Shown here in pieces: positions 16,492-24,814 of a stretch of DNA of 64,000 nt. Source of the stretch: Vreelandella sp042466685 (GTDB lineage: Bacteria; Pseudomonadota; Gammaproteobacteria; Pseudomonadales; Halomonadaceae); NCBI RefSeq assembly GCF_042466685.1, contig NZ_CP170448.1:124001-188000 (forward strand), in the 5' to 3' direction. Every line of letters starts with the position of its first letter. Within the stretch, counting starts at the first letter, position 1. The notes under the pieces were generated by a model. It saw nothing but the letters and a program-made list of their open reading frames with translations, was not told the DNA's origin and did not search any database. A program made the position numbers and the translations under genes.

Positions 16492-18675
16492 ATGAGCGTT
16501 AGACGTTTCGTGGGAGCCAACAGTCGCGATGTAATGCGCCAAGTGCGTGAAACGCTCGGTGAAGACGCCTTAATTGTTGCCAATCGGCGTACCGAAGGGG
16601 GCGTTGAAATTTTGGCCATGGCAGATGAAGCCATCGACCACTTTGAACCTTCGCCGGAACCTGCCCCCCCAGAGATGCCAACGGCGCCTCCACCGCAAGA
16701 CCCCATGCAGGCGATGAGTGAACGCTTACTACGGGAAATGCAGGATATGCGAGCGCTGCTTGCAAACAGCCAGTCAAGCCACGCGGCTTCACCAACGTCA
16801 GCAGCGCCCACCGGAACGGCGGCGCGGCTGCGCCAACTGTTATGGAACGTCGGTTTTAGCAGTGAGCTCGCCGATGAGCTGCTGGCGGGGATGCCCGAAC
16901 CGCTCGCCAGGTTAGACGGCAACAGTGAAGCGCCACTACAGTGGCTGCGCCAGCAGTTAATGGATCGTCTCTGCGTGTTGAGTGATGAACCAAGCTTTTT
17001 TGATCAAACCGGTATTGTTGCCCTGGTGGGGCCCACAGGGGTGGGTAAAACCACCACCACCGCCAAGCTTGCCGCCCGTTTTGTGATGCGTCACGGAACC
17101 CGCCCGGTAGCGCTGGTCACCACCGACAGCTTCCGGATTGGTGCCCATGAGCAGCTACGCATCTACGCGCGCCTGTTGGACACCCCGATGTACGCACTCG
17201 ATGCGGAGCAACCCATCGACGATTTGCTGGGCCGCCTGCAGGGTAAGCAGTGGGTGATTATCGATACCGTGGGTATGAGTCAGCGTGACCAGCGAGTGAT
17301 CGAACAGATTGCCCACCTTCAGGGCGGACGCTCTCGAGTGCGTTTGGTATTGCTGCTGAATGCCGCCAGCCAACCGGAAACCCTCGAAGAAGTTGTGCTG
17401 CGCTACCGCCAGGCCGCACGCGCCGCGGGCGCAGAGCTAGATGACTGTATTATTACCAAGCAGGATGAGGCAGGGCGGCTGGCGCCGGTGTTAGACATTA
17501 TTATGCGTCACGGCATGCGTGTGCTGTTTGGTTCCAATGGTCAGCAGGTGCCCGAAGATATGGCCATCGCCGCTCCCGGTGCTTTAGTCGACCAAGCGCT
17601 TAGCACGGCAACGCCGCAGCGTGAACGGGCACAAAGTGCTGATGCCTCGATGGGGATGCCGCGCTGGTCGCGGGATGTGCTGGGCCAAGGGCGCCGTTTG
17701 TCATCGCTACTGGCGAGGCTGCGCCAACGGGTCACTGGGTTTGCGGCATTAGAGGAGGTTTGGGACTTAGCCTCGCTACCTAGCCGAGTGCAGGAGACGC
17801 GCTTGGACGCGCTGCTCGCCGGTTACCCAGAGACGGATACCACGTTAGGCATGGCATGGTCTCCGCGGCGTAATGAGCGCGGCTGTGATTGGGCAATGCC
17901 TGACATTGGGCTGGACACAGAGGGTACCTGGTTAGCGCTACCCTGGCTGCAGCATCGCCACGCTGCGGGGTGGCAGCCGCGCTTGGCTGCGCTCTCTTCA
18001 TCAAGCGGTGTCGCGGTGCACTTGCTACCGCGTTTTCCCGAGCCGGATGCGCTCGCGTGGCTAGAAGCCGAGCATTTGACCTGGGTCAGCCAAGTAGCCC
18101 CCAGTCATCGGGTACTCTTTCACCACGAGCGCCAGACGATTCGTCAGCTGTTTAATGACAGTGTACTCACCCACCATGTGGGCGTACGGTTTCGCGGCCA
18201 ATCGGTGCAACTGTGGACTGCTTACGCCGAAGTTGAGGACGCCAGCGGCACTGCGCTGCTCGCCTGGTACGGGGAGGTTCGCGATCCGGAAAGCGCCAAA
18301 GTGGTGGTGCGCCGCTACTGGCTTACACCGGCTCGGTTAGGAGCCGAGGTGCTCTCACTGCTGTTAACCCAGCTGCAAAGCGAAGGCTTGGCCGCCTTGA
18401 CCCGACGCGCGTGGCAGCAGCTAAAAGAGGCTGATAGCGGTGACCTAAATGCGGAAGTTCGCCTGTTAATGGCCAGCGGTGCAGCGTCCGTCGCCGGACA
18501 TCTCGATATTGCCGATGATGAGGAGGCGCAGACGCTGCGTGGGGATCTACTCAACCTATTAGGCAGTAGTCGCCGTCGCCGCGATACCGGCATGCTCGAT
18601 GCCCTGATCTATGCCTTTATGGCGCGAGATGCGATTCGTCAAATGGGCAGTGTGAGTCGAGAGGGTGTGGCGTGA
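16492..18675 (+). CDS. flhF: SRP-type GTPase FlhF with a ~355-residue C-terminal extension
   Basis: FlhF is a signal-recognition-particle GTPase that guides flagellar placement and number. 727 residues, against roughly 370-500 in the family. The N-terminal basic domain has RRFVGANSRDVMRQVRETLG; a Pro-rich linker follows; the NG domain runs from about residue 105 to 370, with P-loop GPTGVGKTTTT (180-190), TTDSFRIGAHEQL, DTVGMSQRD (258-266) and a TKQDE variant of the G4 TKLDE box at 322-326. From about 372 to 727 the protein continues in the same frame with a soluble region I cannot assign, containing a Trp-rich middle (about 470-600) and Arg-rich helices near the end. Coupled to the next gene by a GTGA overlap. 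Confidence 0.9.
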   Translation: MSVRRFVGANSRDVMRQVRETLGEDALIVANRRTEGGVEILAMADEAIDHFEPSPEPAPPEMPTAPPPQDPMQAMSERLLREMQDMRALLANSQSSHAASPTSAAPTGTAARLRQLLWNVGFSSELADELLAGMPEPLARLDGNSEAPLQWLRQQLMDRLCVLSDEPSFFDQTGIVALVGPTGVGKTTTTAKLAARFVMRHGTRPVALVTTDSFRIGAHEQLRIYARLLDTPMYALDAEQPIDDLLGRLQGKQWVIIDTVGMSQRDQRVIEQIAHLQGGRSRVRLVLLLNAASQPETLEEVVLRYRQAARAAGAELDDCIITKQDEAGRLAPVLDIIMRHGMRVLFGSNGQQVPEDMAIAAPGALVDQALSTATPQRERAQSADASMGMPRWSRDVLGQGRRLSSLLARLRQRVTGFAALEEVWDLASLPSRVQETRLDALLAGYPETDTTLGMAWSPRRNERGCDWAMPDIGLDTEGTWLALPWLQHRHAAGWQPRLAALSSSSGVAVHLLPRFPEPDALAWLEAEHLTWVSQVAPSHRVLFHHERQTIRQLFNDSVLTHHVGVRFRGQSVQLWTAYAEVEDASGTALLAWYGEVRDPESAKVVVRRYWLTPARLGAEVLSLLLTQLQSEGLAALTRRAWQQLKEADSGDLNAEVRLLMASGAASVAGHLDIADDEEAQTLRGDLLNLLGSSRRRRDTGMLDALIYAFMARDAIRQMGSVSREGVA

Positions 18676-19238
18676 GCGAACAAGATCAAGCCTCGGGACT
18701 GCGCAAGTGGGCAAACTTGCAGCGCCAACAGCAGCAGGCGGAGGGTGCTGTTGATGTGGCGGCAGCCGAGCCTGTACCCGAAGATACTTCGCCCCTATTA
18801 ACACCTACGCTAGCGGCGGTGGAAGAGCCGCAGACAGTGGTGCCGCCCAGACCCAAAATTCCGCTTATAGTGGTTGGGCTACCCGGTAGCGGCGCCGCTC
18901 AGGTGAGTAAGGTCAAAGCACGTCTGGAGCAGTGGTCTGCGCTAGGTCGCAGCTGGGCCGGGAGCCCTGATGATTGGGACATCCGTATCGTCGTGGCGGA
19001 AACGACCGACCTTGCTCAGCTTCGTGAGCAATACAGCCGTTGGGCGCTATGGATCAGTAGTGATGCCGATACCTTCGCAGTCATGTTCCGTACCTTGCGA
19101 CAGCTCCATGAGCGTGGCGGGCCGCGTCGTTTACTGGCGCTCCATGAGCCGCACCTGCCGCGTCAAGGACTGCTCAATAACTTGCGTGAAGCCGCTGACT
19201 ACTACTTAAATATGGAGTTACTGGTACTTGCACGATGA
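18672..19238 (+). CDS. Unrecognised protein with degenerate P-loop, in the flhG/fleN position
   Basis: 188 residues from GTG 18672, overlapping the flhF stop. The first 60 residues are Gln/Ala/Pro-rich and probably disordered. The remainder looks like a small alpha/beta domain with hydrophobic strands PLIVVGL, IRIVVAE and WALWISS. The first strand runs into G69-L-P-G-S-G-A-A76, a Walker A in which Lys and Ser/Thr are both Ala, so nucleotide hydrolysis is unlikely. In polar-flagellate bacteria flhF is normally followed by the MinD-like ATPase gene flhG/fleN; this protein is far shorter and lacks its motifs. It could be a remnant or an inactive analogue. I do not recognise the family. Confidence 0.6.
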   Translation: MSEQDQASGLRKWANLQRQQQQAEGAVDVAAAEPVPEDTSPLLTPTLAAVEEPQTVVPPRPKIPLIVVGLPGSGAAQVSKVKARLEQWSALGRSWAGSPDDWDIRIVVAETTDLAQLREQYSRWALWISSDADTFAVMFRTLRQLHERGGPRRLLALHEPHLPRQGLLNNLREAADYYLNMELLVLAR

Positions 19239-19263
19239 GCACACTCTGCCAAGGAGACTAAGC

Positions 19264-19692
19264 ATGCTAAGCTGGCTATTAAGAGTGAGACTGCCACTGA
19301 TCTTAATACTGGTGGTGGGGTGTCTACTCGCAGGATTAACAGGGAGTGCCCAAGCGGCACCCGGTAGCTGGAGCAGCCAGATACCAGGGTTGATGGTGGC
19401 AATGAGTGATCGGGCAAGCAGCAGTAAAACCGCTTCTCCGCCCGCCGTCGGAAACCTTCGGCCAGGCCAGCTTGGGCGCATACAGTGGCAGTTTCAGCAT
19501 CCTCCCGGTGCGCTATTAAGTGCTTGGCTGTGCCATCCGGATCAGTGCGTTGCATTAACCGGTATGCGGGGTTCTACCACTGCCCTTGAGGGGCGGGCCG
19601 CCGATGGGCCACTGCATTTTCGCTTCGCCTTGCACCCAGGCCAGCGGCCTGTTCGGGTGCAAGGGTTGCAATTGATTGTGAACTATCAGTGA
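19264..19692 (+). CDS. flhE: Periplasmic flagellar protein FlhE-like
   Basis: 142 residues from ATG 19264, 6 nt after AGGAGA; a TTG at 19228 in frame would lengthen the N-terminus but lies inside the previous gene. N-terminal signal peptide (about residues 1-32, cleavage after AQA). The mature part has a two-cysteine segment LCHPDQCVAL, then GMRGSTT, and ends LQLIVNYQ. These align by eye with E. coli FlhE (LCSQSRCVEL, GQSGTT, final VNYR). FlhE is a small periplasmic protein of enteric flhBAE operons linked to sealing the export apparatus against proton leak. Similarity is short but well ordered and the context fits. Confidence 0.75.
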   Translation: MLSWLLRVRLPLILILVVGCLLAGLTGSAQAAPGSWSSQIPGLMVAMSDRASSSKTASPPAVGNLRPGQLGRIQWQFQHPPGALLSAWLCHPDQCVALTGMRGSTTALEGRAADGPLHFRFALHPGQRPVRVQGLQLIVNYQ

Positions 19693-19718
19693 AGGCTGAT
19701 TAGCCGCGAGGCGAGAAT

Positions 19719-20420
19719 ATGTACACAGCACAGGGCAGGATTAAACAAAATGAGCTGTTAACGCAATACATGCCACTGGTGCGACGTCAGGCCTTAACAC
19801 TACAGGTTCGATTGCCGGCGAGTATTGAGCTCGATGACCTTATTCAGGCCGGAATGGTGGGGCTGCTTGAGGCGCTGGGCCGTTTCGATGCTACCCAGGG
19901 CGCGACGTTCGCGACCTTTGCAAGTCAGCGTATTCGCGGCGCCATGATGGATGAGTTACGTACACGCGACTGGCTGCCCCGCAGCGTACGCCGTTCAGCG
20001 CGTGCGGTGGACAGCGCCGTTCGCCAATTAGAGCAGCTGTTAGGGCGAGCCCCGGAAGAGAACGAAATTGCTCAGCACCTTGATATGCCGCTGAGTGAGT
20101 ACCAGCAGCTTCTCAATGACACTAACAGCGGACAACTGCTGCCGTTTGAAGAGCTAGTGGCCGACGGCGGAGAGCCTGTCAGTAATGAACTGGGCAATTC
20201 ACCGTTCGAGCAACTGCTTGACGGTCAGCAGCGGCAAACGCTGATTGACGCGATTGAAGCGCTTCCCGAGCGTGAAAAGCTGCTCATGGCGCTGTACTAC
20301 CAAGAAGAACTCAACCTCAAGGAGGTAGGCGCTGTGCTGGGGGTGACGGAGTCACGTGTTTCACAACTGCACAGCCAAGCCGTGAGTCGTTTACGCGCGC
20401 GTTTACACGACTCGGTATAA
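19719..20420 (+). CDS. fliA: Flagellar sigma factor FliA (sigma-28)
   Basis: RNA polymerase sigma-28 for late flagellar genes (flagellin, chemotaxis, motor). 233 residues, typical length. Region 2 contains LDDLIQAGMVGLLEALGRFD and FATFASQRIRGAMMDELR; region 3 follows with WLPRSVRR; region 4 has LPEREKLLMALYYQEELNLKEVG and the helix-turn-helix GVTESRVSQLHSQAV. GAGGCGAGA precedes the ATG. Anti-sigma FlgM is not in the window. Confidence 0.97.
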   Translation: MYTAQGRIKQNELLTQYMPLVRRQALTLQVRLPASIELDDLIQAGMVGLLEALGRFDATQGATFATFASQRIRGAMMDELRTRDWLPRSVRRSARAVDSAVRQLEQLLGRAPEENEIAQHLDMPLSEYQQLLNDTNSGQLLPFEELVADGGEPVSNELGNSPFEQLLDGQQRQTLIDAIEALPEREKLLMALYYQEELNLKEVGAVLGVTESRVSQLHSQAVSRLRARLHDSV

Positions 20421-20463
20421 CGCCAACGTTTTTTACTCACTTGTGACCGGCAAGGAGCCGTGG

Positions 20464-21285
20464 ATGAACCCTTCGACGTTGATAGGCATATTTGCCAGCA
20501 TACTGCTGTTGGTGAGCGTGCTGTTTTTCACTGCAGAGTCCCCTGAAAGCTTTATTAATTTTCCGGGGCTTGCCATCGTGGTGACCGGTACCCTAGCGGC
20601 GACCTTTATTAGCTACCCATTAAAAGAGGTGCTCCGCGTCGTACGGCTAGTGGGCTTGGTATTCCGGCGTGAAAACACCTACATGCGAGACGATATCCGC
20701 GAGTTGGTCGATATGTCCCGGTTGTGGTTTAAAGGCGATGTACGTGCGGTCGAGCGCGAGCTGGAGCATACCCGCAATCCGTTTTTACGTACCGGGATCC
20801 AACTGGTGATTGCCAACACCAAAGAGGATGAAATTTTTGACATGCTGCGCTGGCGGATTGCCCGCCTTAAAGCGCGTGAGCATGCTGAAGCACAAATATT
20901 CCGTACCATGGCAACCTATGCACCTGCCTTTGGCATGATCGGCACCCTGGTGGGGCTGGTCAACATGCTGGAGGTCATGGACGCTGGCGACTTACAGGTC
21001 ATTGGCCCGCGCATGGCAGTGGCGCTGCTCACCACCTTCTACGGCATTTTACTTGCCAACTTGGTGTTTAAGCCGATAGCGGTGAAGCTAGAGCGCCGCA
21101 CCGAAGAGCGGCTGATTACCATGAACATGGTACTGGAGGGTATTTCGCTGATTACCAAGCGCCGCCTACCGTCATTTATTGAAGAGACTCTCAACTCCTT
21201 TGTGGCTAATTACCACGATGAGATTCGTGATAACAGCGTCAAACCAAGGCCTGATTCGTCGGTTAGTTCGGCGGCGAAGGGGTAA
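20464..21285 (+). CDS. motC: Second MotA-family stator subunit (MotC/PomA-like)
   Basis: Inner-membrane stator protein of 273 residues from ATG 20464, 6 nt after AAGGAG (the frame opens at GTG 20443). Four membrane segments: about 1-27, 32-55, 140-165 and 175-200. The pore region YAPAFGMIGTLVGLVNML and AVALLTTFYGILLANLVF are of the PomA/MotC type rather than the enteric MotA type at the window start. It pairs with the MotB-like gene 6 bases downstream. Whether it conducts H+ or Na+ cannot be read with certainty. Confidence 0.9.
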   Translation: MNPSTLIGIFASILLLVSVLFFTAESPESFINFPGLAIVVTGTLAATFISYPLKEVLRVVRLVGLVFRRENTYMRDDIRELVDMSRLWFKGDVRAVERELEHTRNPFLRTGIQLVIANTKEDEIFDMLRWRIARLKAREHAEAQIFRTMATYAPAFGMIGTLVGLVNMLEVMDAGDLQVIGPRMAVALLTTFYGILLANLVFKPIAVKLERRTEERLITMNMVLEGISLITKRRLPSFIEETLNSFVANYHDEIRDNSVKPRPDSSVSSAAKG

Positions 21286-21291
21286 GGCCAG

Positions 21292-21966
21292 ATGCTTGAC
21301 CGTGATACACGCCATGCACTGGAAATGACGCCATCGCCAGGCGATGGCGATGATGGTTGGCTAACCAGCTATTTAGATGTGCTGACGCTGCTAATCACGC
21401 TTTTTGTGCTACTGCTTTCCCTGACGCCGCCGGGCGGCGGTGAAGCGGCTGATACTGCTTTCATGCGTTCAGCCAGCGCTGTATCATCACTGCCTCTGGC
21501 GTCTCTGGCCACCGGTATTCAGCCCCACCATTCAGGGGTTCAACCCCAGTTTGACGGGCTCGATATCCCTGGTGTCAGCGTCTCCCAAGGACGCGAAGGG
21601 GTCACGCTTCGCATTGATACCAGCCTTTTATTTCCCAGCGGCCAAGCGGTACTGACGTCCCGTGGGCAAGATGTGATAGAAAGCCTTATCGATGTGCTGA
21701 CCCGTTTTGACGGCCAAATTTCGGTGGAAGGCCACACCGACAGCGTGCCTATTTCAACGGCCCGCTTCCCCTCTAATTGGGAGCTCTCATCAGCGCGTGC
21801 TATTGCTGTGGTGAGGCATTTAGAGCGCCAAGGGTTCAATATCTCTCGTATGCGGGCCGTCGGTTATGCCGACACCCAACCCATGGAACCAAACGCAACG
21901 GCGGAGGGCCGAGCTGCCAACCGTCGCGTAGAGCTGTTGCTAAGGCAGCAGGTCGAGGGTGAATAG
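21292..21966 (+). CDS. motD: Second MotB-family stator subunit (MotD-like)
   Basis: Partner of the preceding MotC-like protein. 224 residues: a short acidic N-terminus, one membrane helix beginning WLTSYLDVLTLLITLFVLLL with Asp29 at the ion-binding position, a linker of about 50 residues and an OmpA-like domain (about 110-220) with VEGHTDSVPI, NWELSSARAIAVVRHL and GRAANRRVELLL. It is shorter than the first MotB and lacks its basic N-terminal tail. The pair ends the motility block. Confidence 0.92.
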   Translation: MLDRDTRHALEMTPSPGDGDDGWLTSYLDVLTLLITLFVLLLSLTPPGGGEAADTAFMRSASAVSSLPLASLATGIQPHHSGVQPQFDGLDIPGVSVSQGREGVTLRIDTSLLFPSGQAVLTSRGQDVIESLIDVLTRFDGQISVEGHTDSVPISTARFPSNWELSSARAIAVVRHLERQGFNISRMRAVGYADTQPMEPNATAEGRAANRRVELLLRQQVEGE

Positions 21967-21983
21967 ATTTAGAGGCCACGTTT

Positions 21984-23996
21984 GTGTCCATGCACCACCC
22001 GCGATTGCAGTCGTTTGGAGCCCTACTGGTCGTCGATGCCGATTGTCGCCGCATCCAAGCGACTAGTACTAACTTAACCCGCTTAATTGGTTTTGAGCGC
22101 CCTGAACATGGGCAGCTTACGCTTGCCTGCGTATTGGGGAAACGGCTAAGTCAGCGGGTGCGTCGTGAACTGCAGGGGCAGCAGCGGCTCCCTGGCCCTT
22201 TAATGTTTATTCGTTCCAAGCACCAACACGCACGTTTTCAAATCCACGCTTATCGAGCGGGTGAGCAGGTCATCGTCGAGATTGAGCCACTCAACCCCAG
22301 TAGAAAGCGTCGTCTGCTGGGTACGGTGACTGAGCGGCTGAGGCATTTGGTTGAAGCGACGCATCAGCAAGAACTCCTCGACTGCCTGGTTAACGCTGTT
22401 CAACAGCTCACCGGTCATGATCGTGTCACCGTGTGCCATTTCGATAGCGATTGGAATGGTTTGATGGTCGCAGAAGCGTTGGGAAAACGGCTGCCCTCGC
22501 TGTTAGGTCAGCGCTTTCCTGCCAGCGACTTCCCTGTCGCCTTGCGCAAAAGTTACCAACACTACCCTGTACGGTTAATTGAAGACGTTAAAGCTCCTCC
22601 TGAAACGTTGATTCCCGCCGTTCCGGGAGCGAGCCTTGACGGTAGTCTTTTACGCGCACCTGCACCAGAGCGGCAGCGCTATTTAAGCTGTCTGGGCGTG
22701 CGAGGCTCATTCAGTTTAGCCATTCAGGGGGATACCGGCTTATGGGGGCTGGTGTTTTGCCACTCGCCTGCGCCGCATTCGGTTGAGCCCCCCGTGCGTG
22801 ATGCTGTTCGCACGCTTGTGCAAATGGCCACCCAGCGCATGCTGTTGCTACGGGCGCGTCAAGAAGCCCGCTACCTTCAGCGTGTGCAGGATAGTCTGGT
22901 GCTCAGCGCACGGGCGCGCAGCGAGCCACAAAGTCCCCAGCAGTTACTCCATGCGCAGGCGGCTATCTGGATGAAGCTGTTTCGCGCCCATGGCGTAGTG
23001 CTATGGGTGAATGGTGGCGCTTATCAAGCGGGTGTGACGCCGCCCCCAGAAGCGATGAGTCAGTTTGTACTGCGCCTGGAAAGAGCTCACGTGCATAGCG
23101 GCCCTTGGTGTACACGCGAAATCGCCAAAGAGCCGTTAACTGCTTCGCTAGCCATGCCCGAACAGTGCGGAGCCCTAGCGGTGCCGCTACCGATGAGTTC
23201 AACCCAGCGTGCCTGGCTGATTTTTTTCCGCCCTGAGCAGGTGGAAACACTCTATTGGGCGATGCAGCCGACTATCAGCCCTAAACCAGCTGTGATATTA
23301 GCCCCGTCGACCGCTTGGTCGGAAGAGGTCGTCGGCAAAAGTGAAGCGTGGTTGAGGGTAGAGCGCTTAGCGGCGGTAGACTTGGGTGAAGACCTGACGC
23401 TGGCAATTTCGGCCTATGAAATTAGCTCATTGAATATGCACCTAGAACGCGAGCGCAAAGCCCTTGCCGAGGCCAACCAGCGTCTTGAGCAATTAGCCCA
23501 CTTTGATCCGCTCACCAAGGTGTGGAACCGTTACCGCATTGAAGAGGCGATCAATGCAGAGCTGGTCGCTGCCAAGCGTTACGCCGCTGCCTTTGCCCTG
23601 CTGTTGTTCGATGTGGATAACTTTAAGCAGATCAACGATGTCCATGGCCATAGCGTGGGGGACGATGTGCTGGTGGCTCTGGCGCGCTTAGTGGAAAGCT
23701 CGCTGCGTGGCTGCGACCATCTTGGCCGCTGGGGAGGTGAAGAGTTTATTGTGCTGGCAACCCATTCCGAGGTTGGCGCCGCCATTGGCCTGGCCGAGCG
23801 GCTGCGCTCGCTAGTAGCAGAGCTACGTATAGCGGGGCTTGAGCAAGCGATTACAGTGAGCATCGGTGTCGCCGTTTGGGAGCCGGGTGACAGCTGTAAA
23901 ACGATTATCGCCCGGGCCGACGATGCCATGTATCGCGCTAAGCATGGTGGGCGCAATCGCGTTGAGGTGGCGCTAGAGCCTGCTACGGCGCTCTAA
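21984..23996 (+). CDS. Phytochrome-like diguanylate cyclase without chromophore ligands
   Basis: 670 residues from GTG 21984 (AGAGG 8 nt upstream). Order: PAS-2 (1-115), GAF (about 130-290), PHY (about 300-470), short coiled linker, GGDEF (505-660). The GAF keeps the phytochrome motif FPASDFP (178-184) and CHSP (His260), and the PHY has a tongue-like FFRPEQ (414-419). However, the N-terminal biliverdin Cys is absent (the protein starts at the PAS fold), the His of the SPxHxxYLxNM motif is Arg230, and no GAF Cys exists there. The cyclase half is intact: GGEEF (584-588) and a canonical RxxD inhibitory site RGCD (575-578). It probably makes c-di-GMP; the input signal is unclear. Confidence 0.85.
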   Translation: MSMHHPRLQSFGALLVVDADCRRIQATSTNLTRLIGFERPEHGQLTLACVLGKRLSQRVRRELQGQQRLPGPLMFIRSKHQHARFQIHAYRAGEQVIVEIEPLNPSRKRRLLGTVTERLRHLVEATHQQELLDCLVNAVQQLTGHDRVTVCHFDSDWNGLMVAEALGKRLPSLLGQRFPASDFPVALRKSYQHYPVRLIEDVKAPPETLIPAVPGASLDGSLLRAPAPERQRYLSCLGVRGSFSLAIQGDTGLWGLVFCHSPAPHSVEPPVRDAVRTLVQMATQRMLLLRARQEARYLQRVQDSLVLSARARSEPQSPQQLLHAQAAIWMKLFRAHGVVLWVNGGAYQAGVTPPPEAMSQFVLRLERAHVHSGPWCTREIAKEPLTASLAMPEQCGALAVPLPMSSTQRAWLIFFRPEQVETLYWAMQPTISPKPAVILAPSTAWSEEVVGKSEAWLRVERLAAVDLGEDLTLAISAYEISSLNMHLERERKALAEANQRLEQLAHFDPLTKVWNRYRIEEAINAELVAAKRYAAAFALLLFDVDNFKQINDVHGHSVGDDVLVALARLVESSLRGCDHLGRWGGEEFIVLATHSEVGAAIGLAERLRSLVAELRIAGLEQAITVSIGVAVWEPGDSCKTIIARADDAMYRAKHGGRNRVEVALEPATAL

Positions 23997-24006
23997 GGCT
24001 CGCACC

Positions 24007-24597
24007 CTAGTGAGCCCCGCTACCTCCACACTGGCTGAGCATCCGGTTGATCGCCGCGTCGGCGCCCTGGAGACTAAACGTCATATACCAGGGGTCACGC
24101 TCTTCCTGGTCAAAGCCAAGAAACAGTTGCTCACCTTGGCGCATATCCGCTATCAGGGATTGCATATCGCTGAGGTAAAAGTGGGCATAAAAACCATCAT
24201 CTCCCCGCTCAGTAATAAACTCCGCCATGGTATCAATCACAGGCTGCTCATCAATGCGCAGCCTGGCGGGGACTAAGTTGACCGCTCGGCTCTCCCCTTG
24301 CTGCTGCTCAAGGGTGACGCGCATCTCCAGCCAGGGTAAATCGCAAACGCCTGAGGTGGCATTCAGGCTTAGCGTCGCATCCGAGTAGCTGTGGGTTTCC
24401 ACTGCGCGGTAGTGGCGCTCCCCCCCTAGTGACAGCGTCATTGACTGCCAATGGTCATGGATGACCAGATCGTCGGTATTAAACGTGGCCGCGTTCGCCA
24501 TGGATGCTGCGACCATCATTGAGGCGGCCATTGCCATAGCGACTAACCAAGGCGAGTGGAAATGCAGAGCGCGAGTCGTCGTTATGATCTGAGCCAT
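24007..24597 (-). CDS. Secreted protein of unknown function
   Basis: 196 residues with a clear signal peptide (about residues 1-36, hydrophobic AMAMAASMMVAASM, cleavage near ANA). The mature protein is predicted periplasmic, rich in beta-type segments, with two cysteines (in GVCDLPW and LSQCGG) that could pair. The end (SLQGADAAINRMLSQC) faintly recalls invasion-associated IalB-type proteins, but that is too weak to name. Convergent with the phytochrome-like gene (10 bases apart) and divergent from nrdJ. Confidence 0.7.
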   Translation of the reverse strand: MAQIITTTRALHFHSPWLVAMAMAASMMVAASMANAATFNTDDLVIHDHWQSMTLSLGGERHYRAVETHSYSDATLSLNATSGVCDLPWLEMRVTLEQQQGESRAVNLVPARLRIDEQPVIDTMAEFITERGDDGFYAHFYLSDMQSLIADMRQGEQLFLGFDQEERDPWYMTFSLQGADAAINRMLSQCGGSGAH

Positions 24598-24753
24598 CTA
24601 ACCAAAATCCTTAGGCGAATAGTCGAAAAAAACAGTCTATAGCGAGTTACTCAATGACAAAAGTGTAAGGCGCTGATTTTTCTATATATGGTAGGAGGTC
24701 TTAAAAAAAGTGCCTTATGTGGTTAAACGATGGGTCTATACTTCACTCCGATG

Positions 24754-24766
24754 CCACGTATAGTGG
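24754..24766. promoter_or_regulatory. Possible operator upstream of nrdJ
   Basis: Short inverted repeat CCACGTATAGTGG, 49 bases before the nrdJ start. Ribonucleotide reductase genes are commonly controlled by NrdR through paired AT-rich palindromes; this one only loosely resembles such a box. A second AT-rich stretch (CTATATATGG, 24682-24691) lies about 73 bases upstream, roughly seven helical turns. Weak evidence. I find no cobalamin-riboswitch-like fold in the 217-base gap. Confidence 0.25.
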
Positions 24767-24814
24767 TTCTGATTTGAGCCCGATATTCACCCCGCTGTGA
24801 AGGAGTTGCGCGAT

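Noticed and set aside
16149..16922. 257-codon antisense frame over the flhA/flhF junction
   Set aside because: Opposite a well-supported pair of genes; Ser/Pro/Ala-rich translation typical of a GC-rich shadow frame.
24598..24814. Cobalamin riboswitch before nrdJ
   Set aside because: The region is too short and lacks a B12-box-like conserved segment and long-range pairing that I could recognise.
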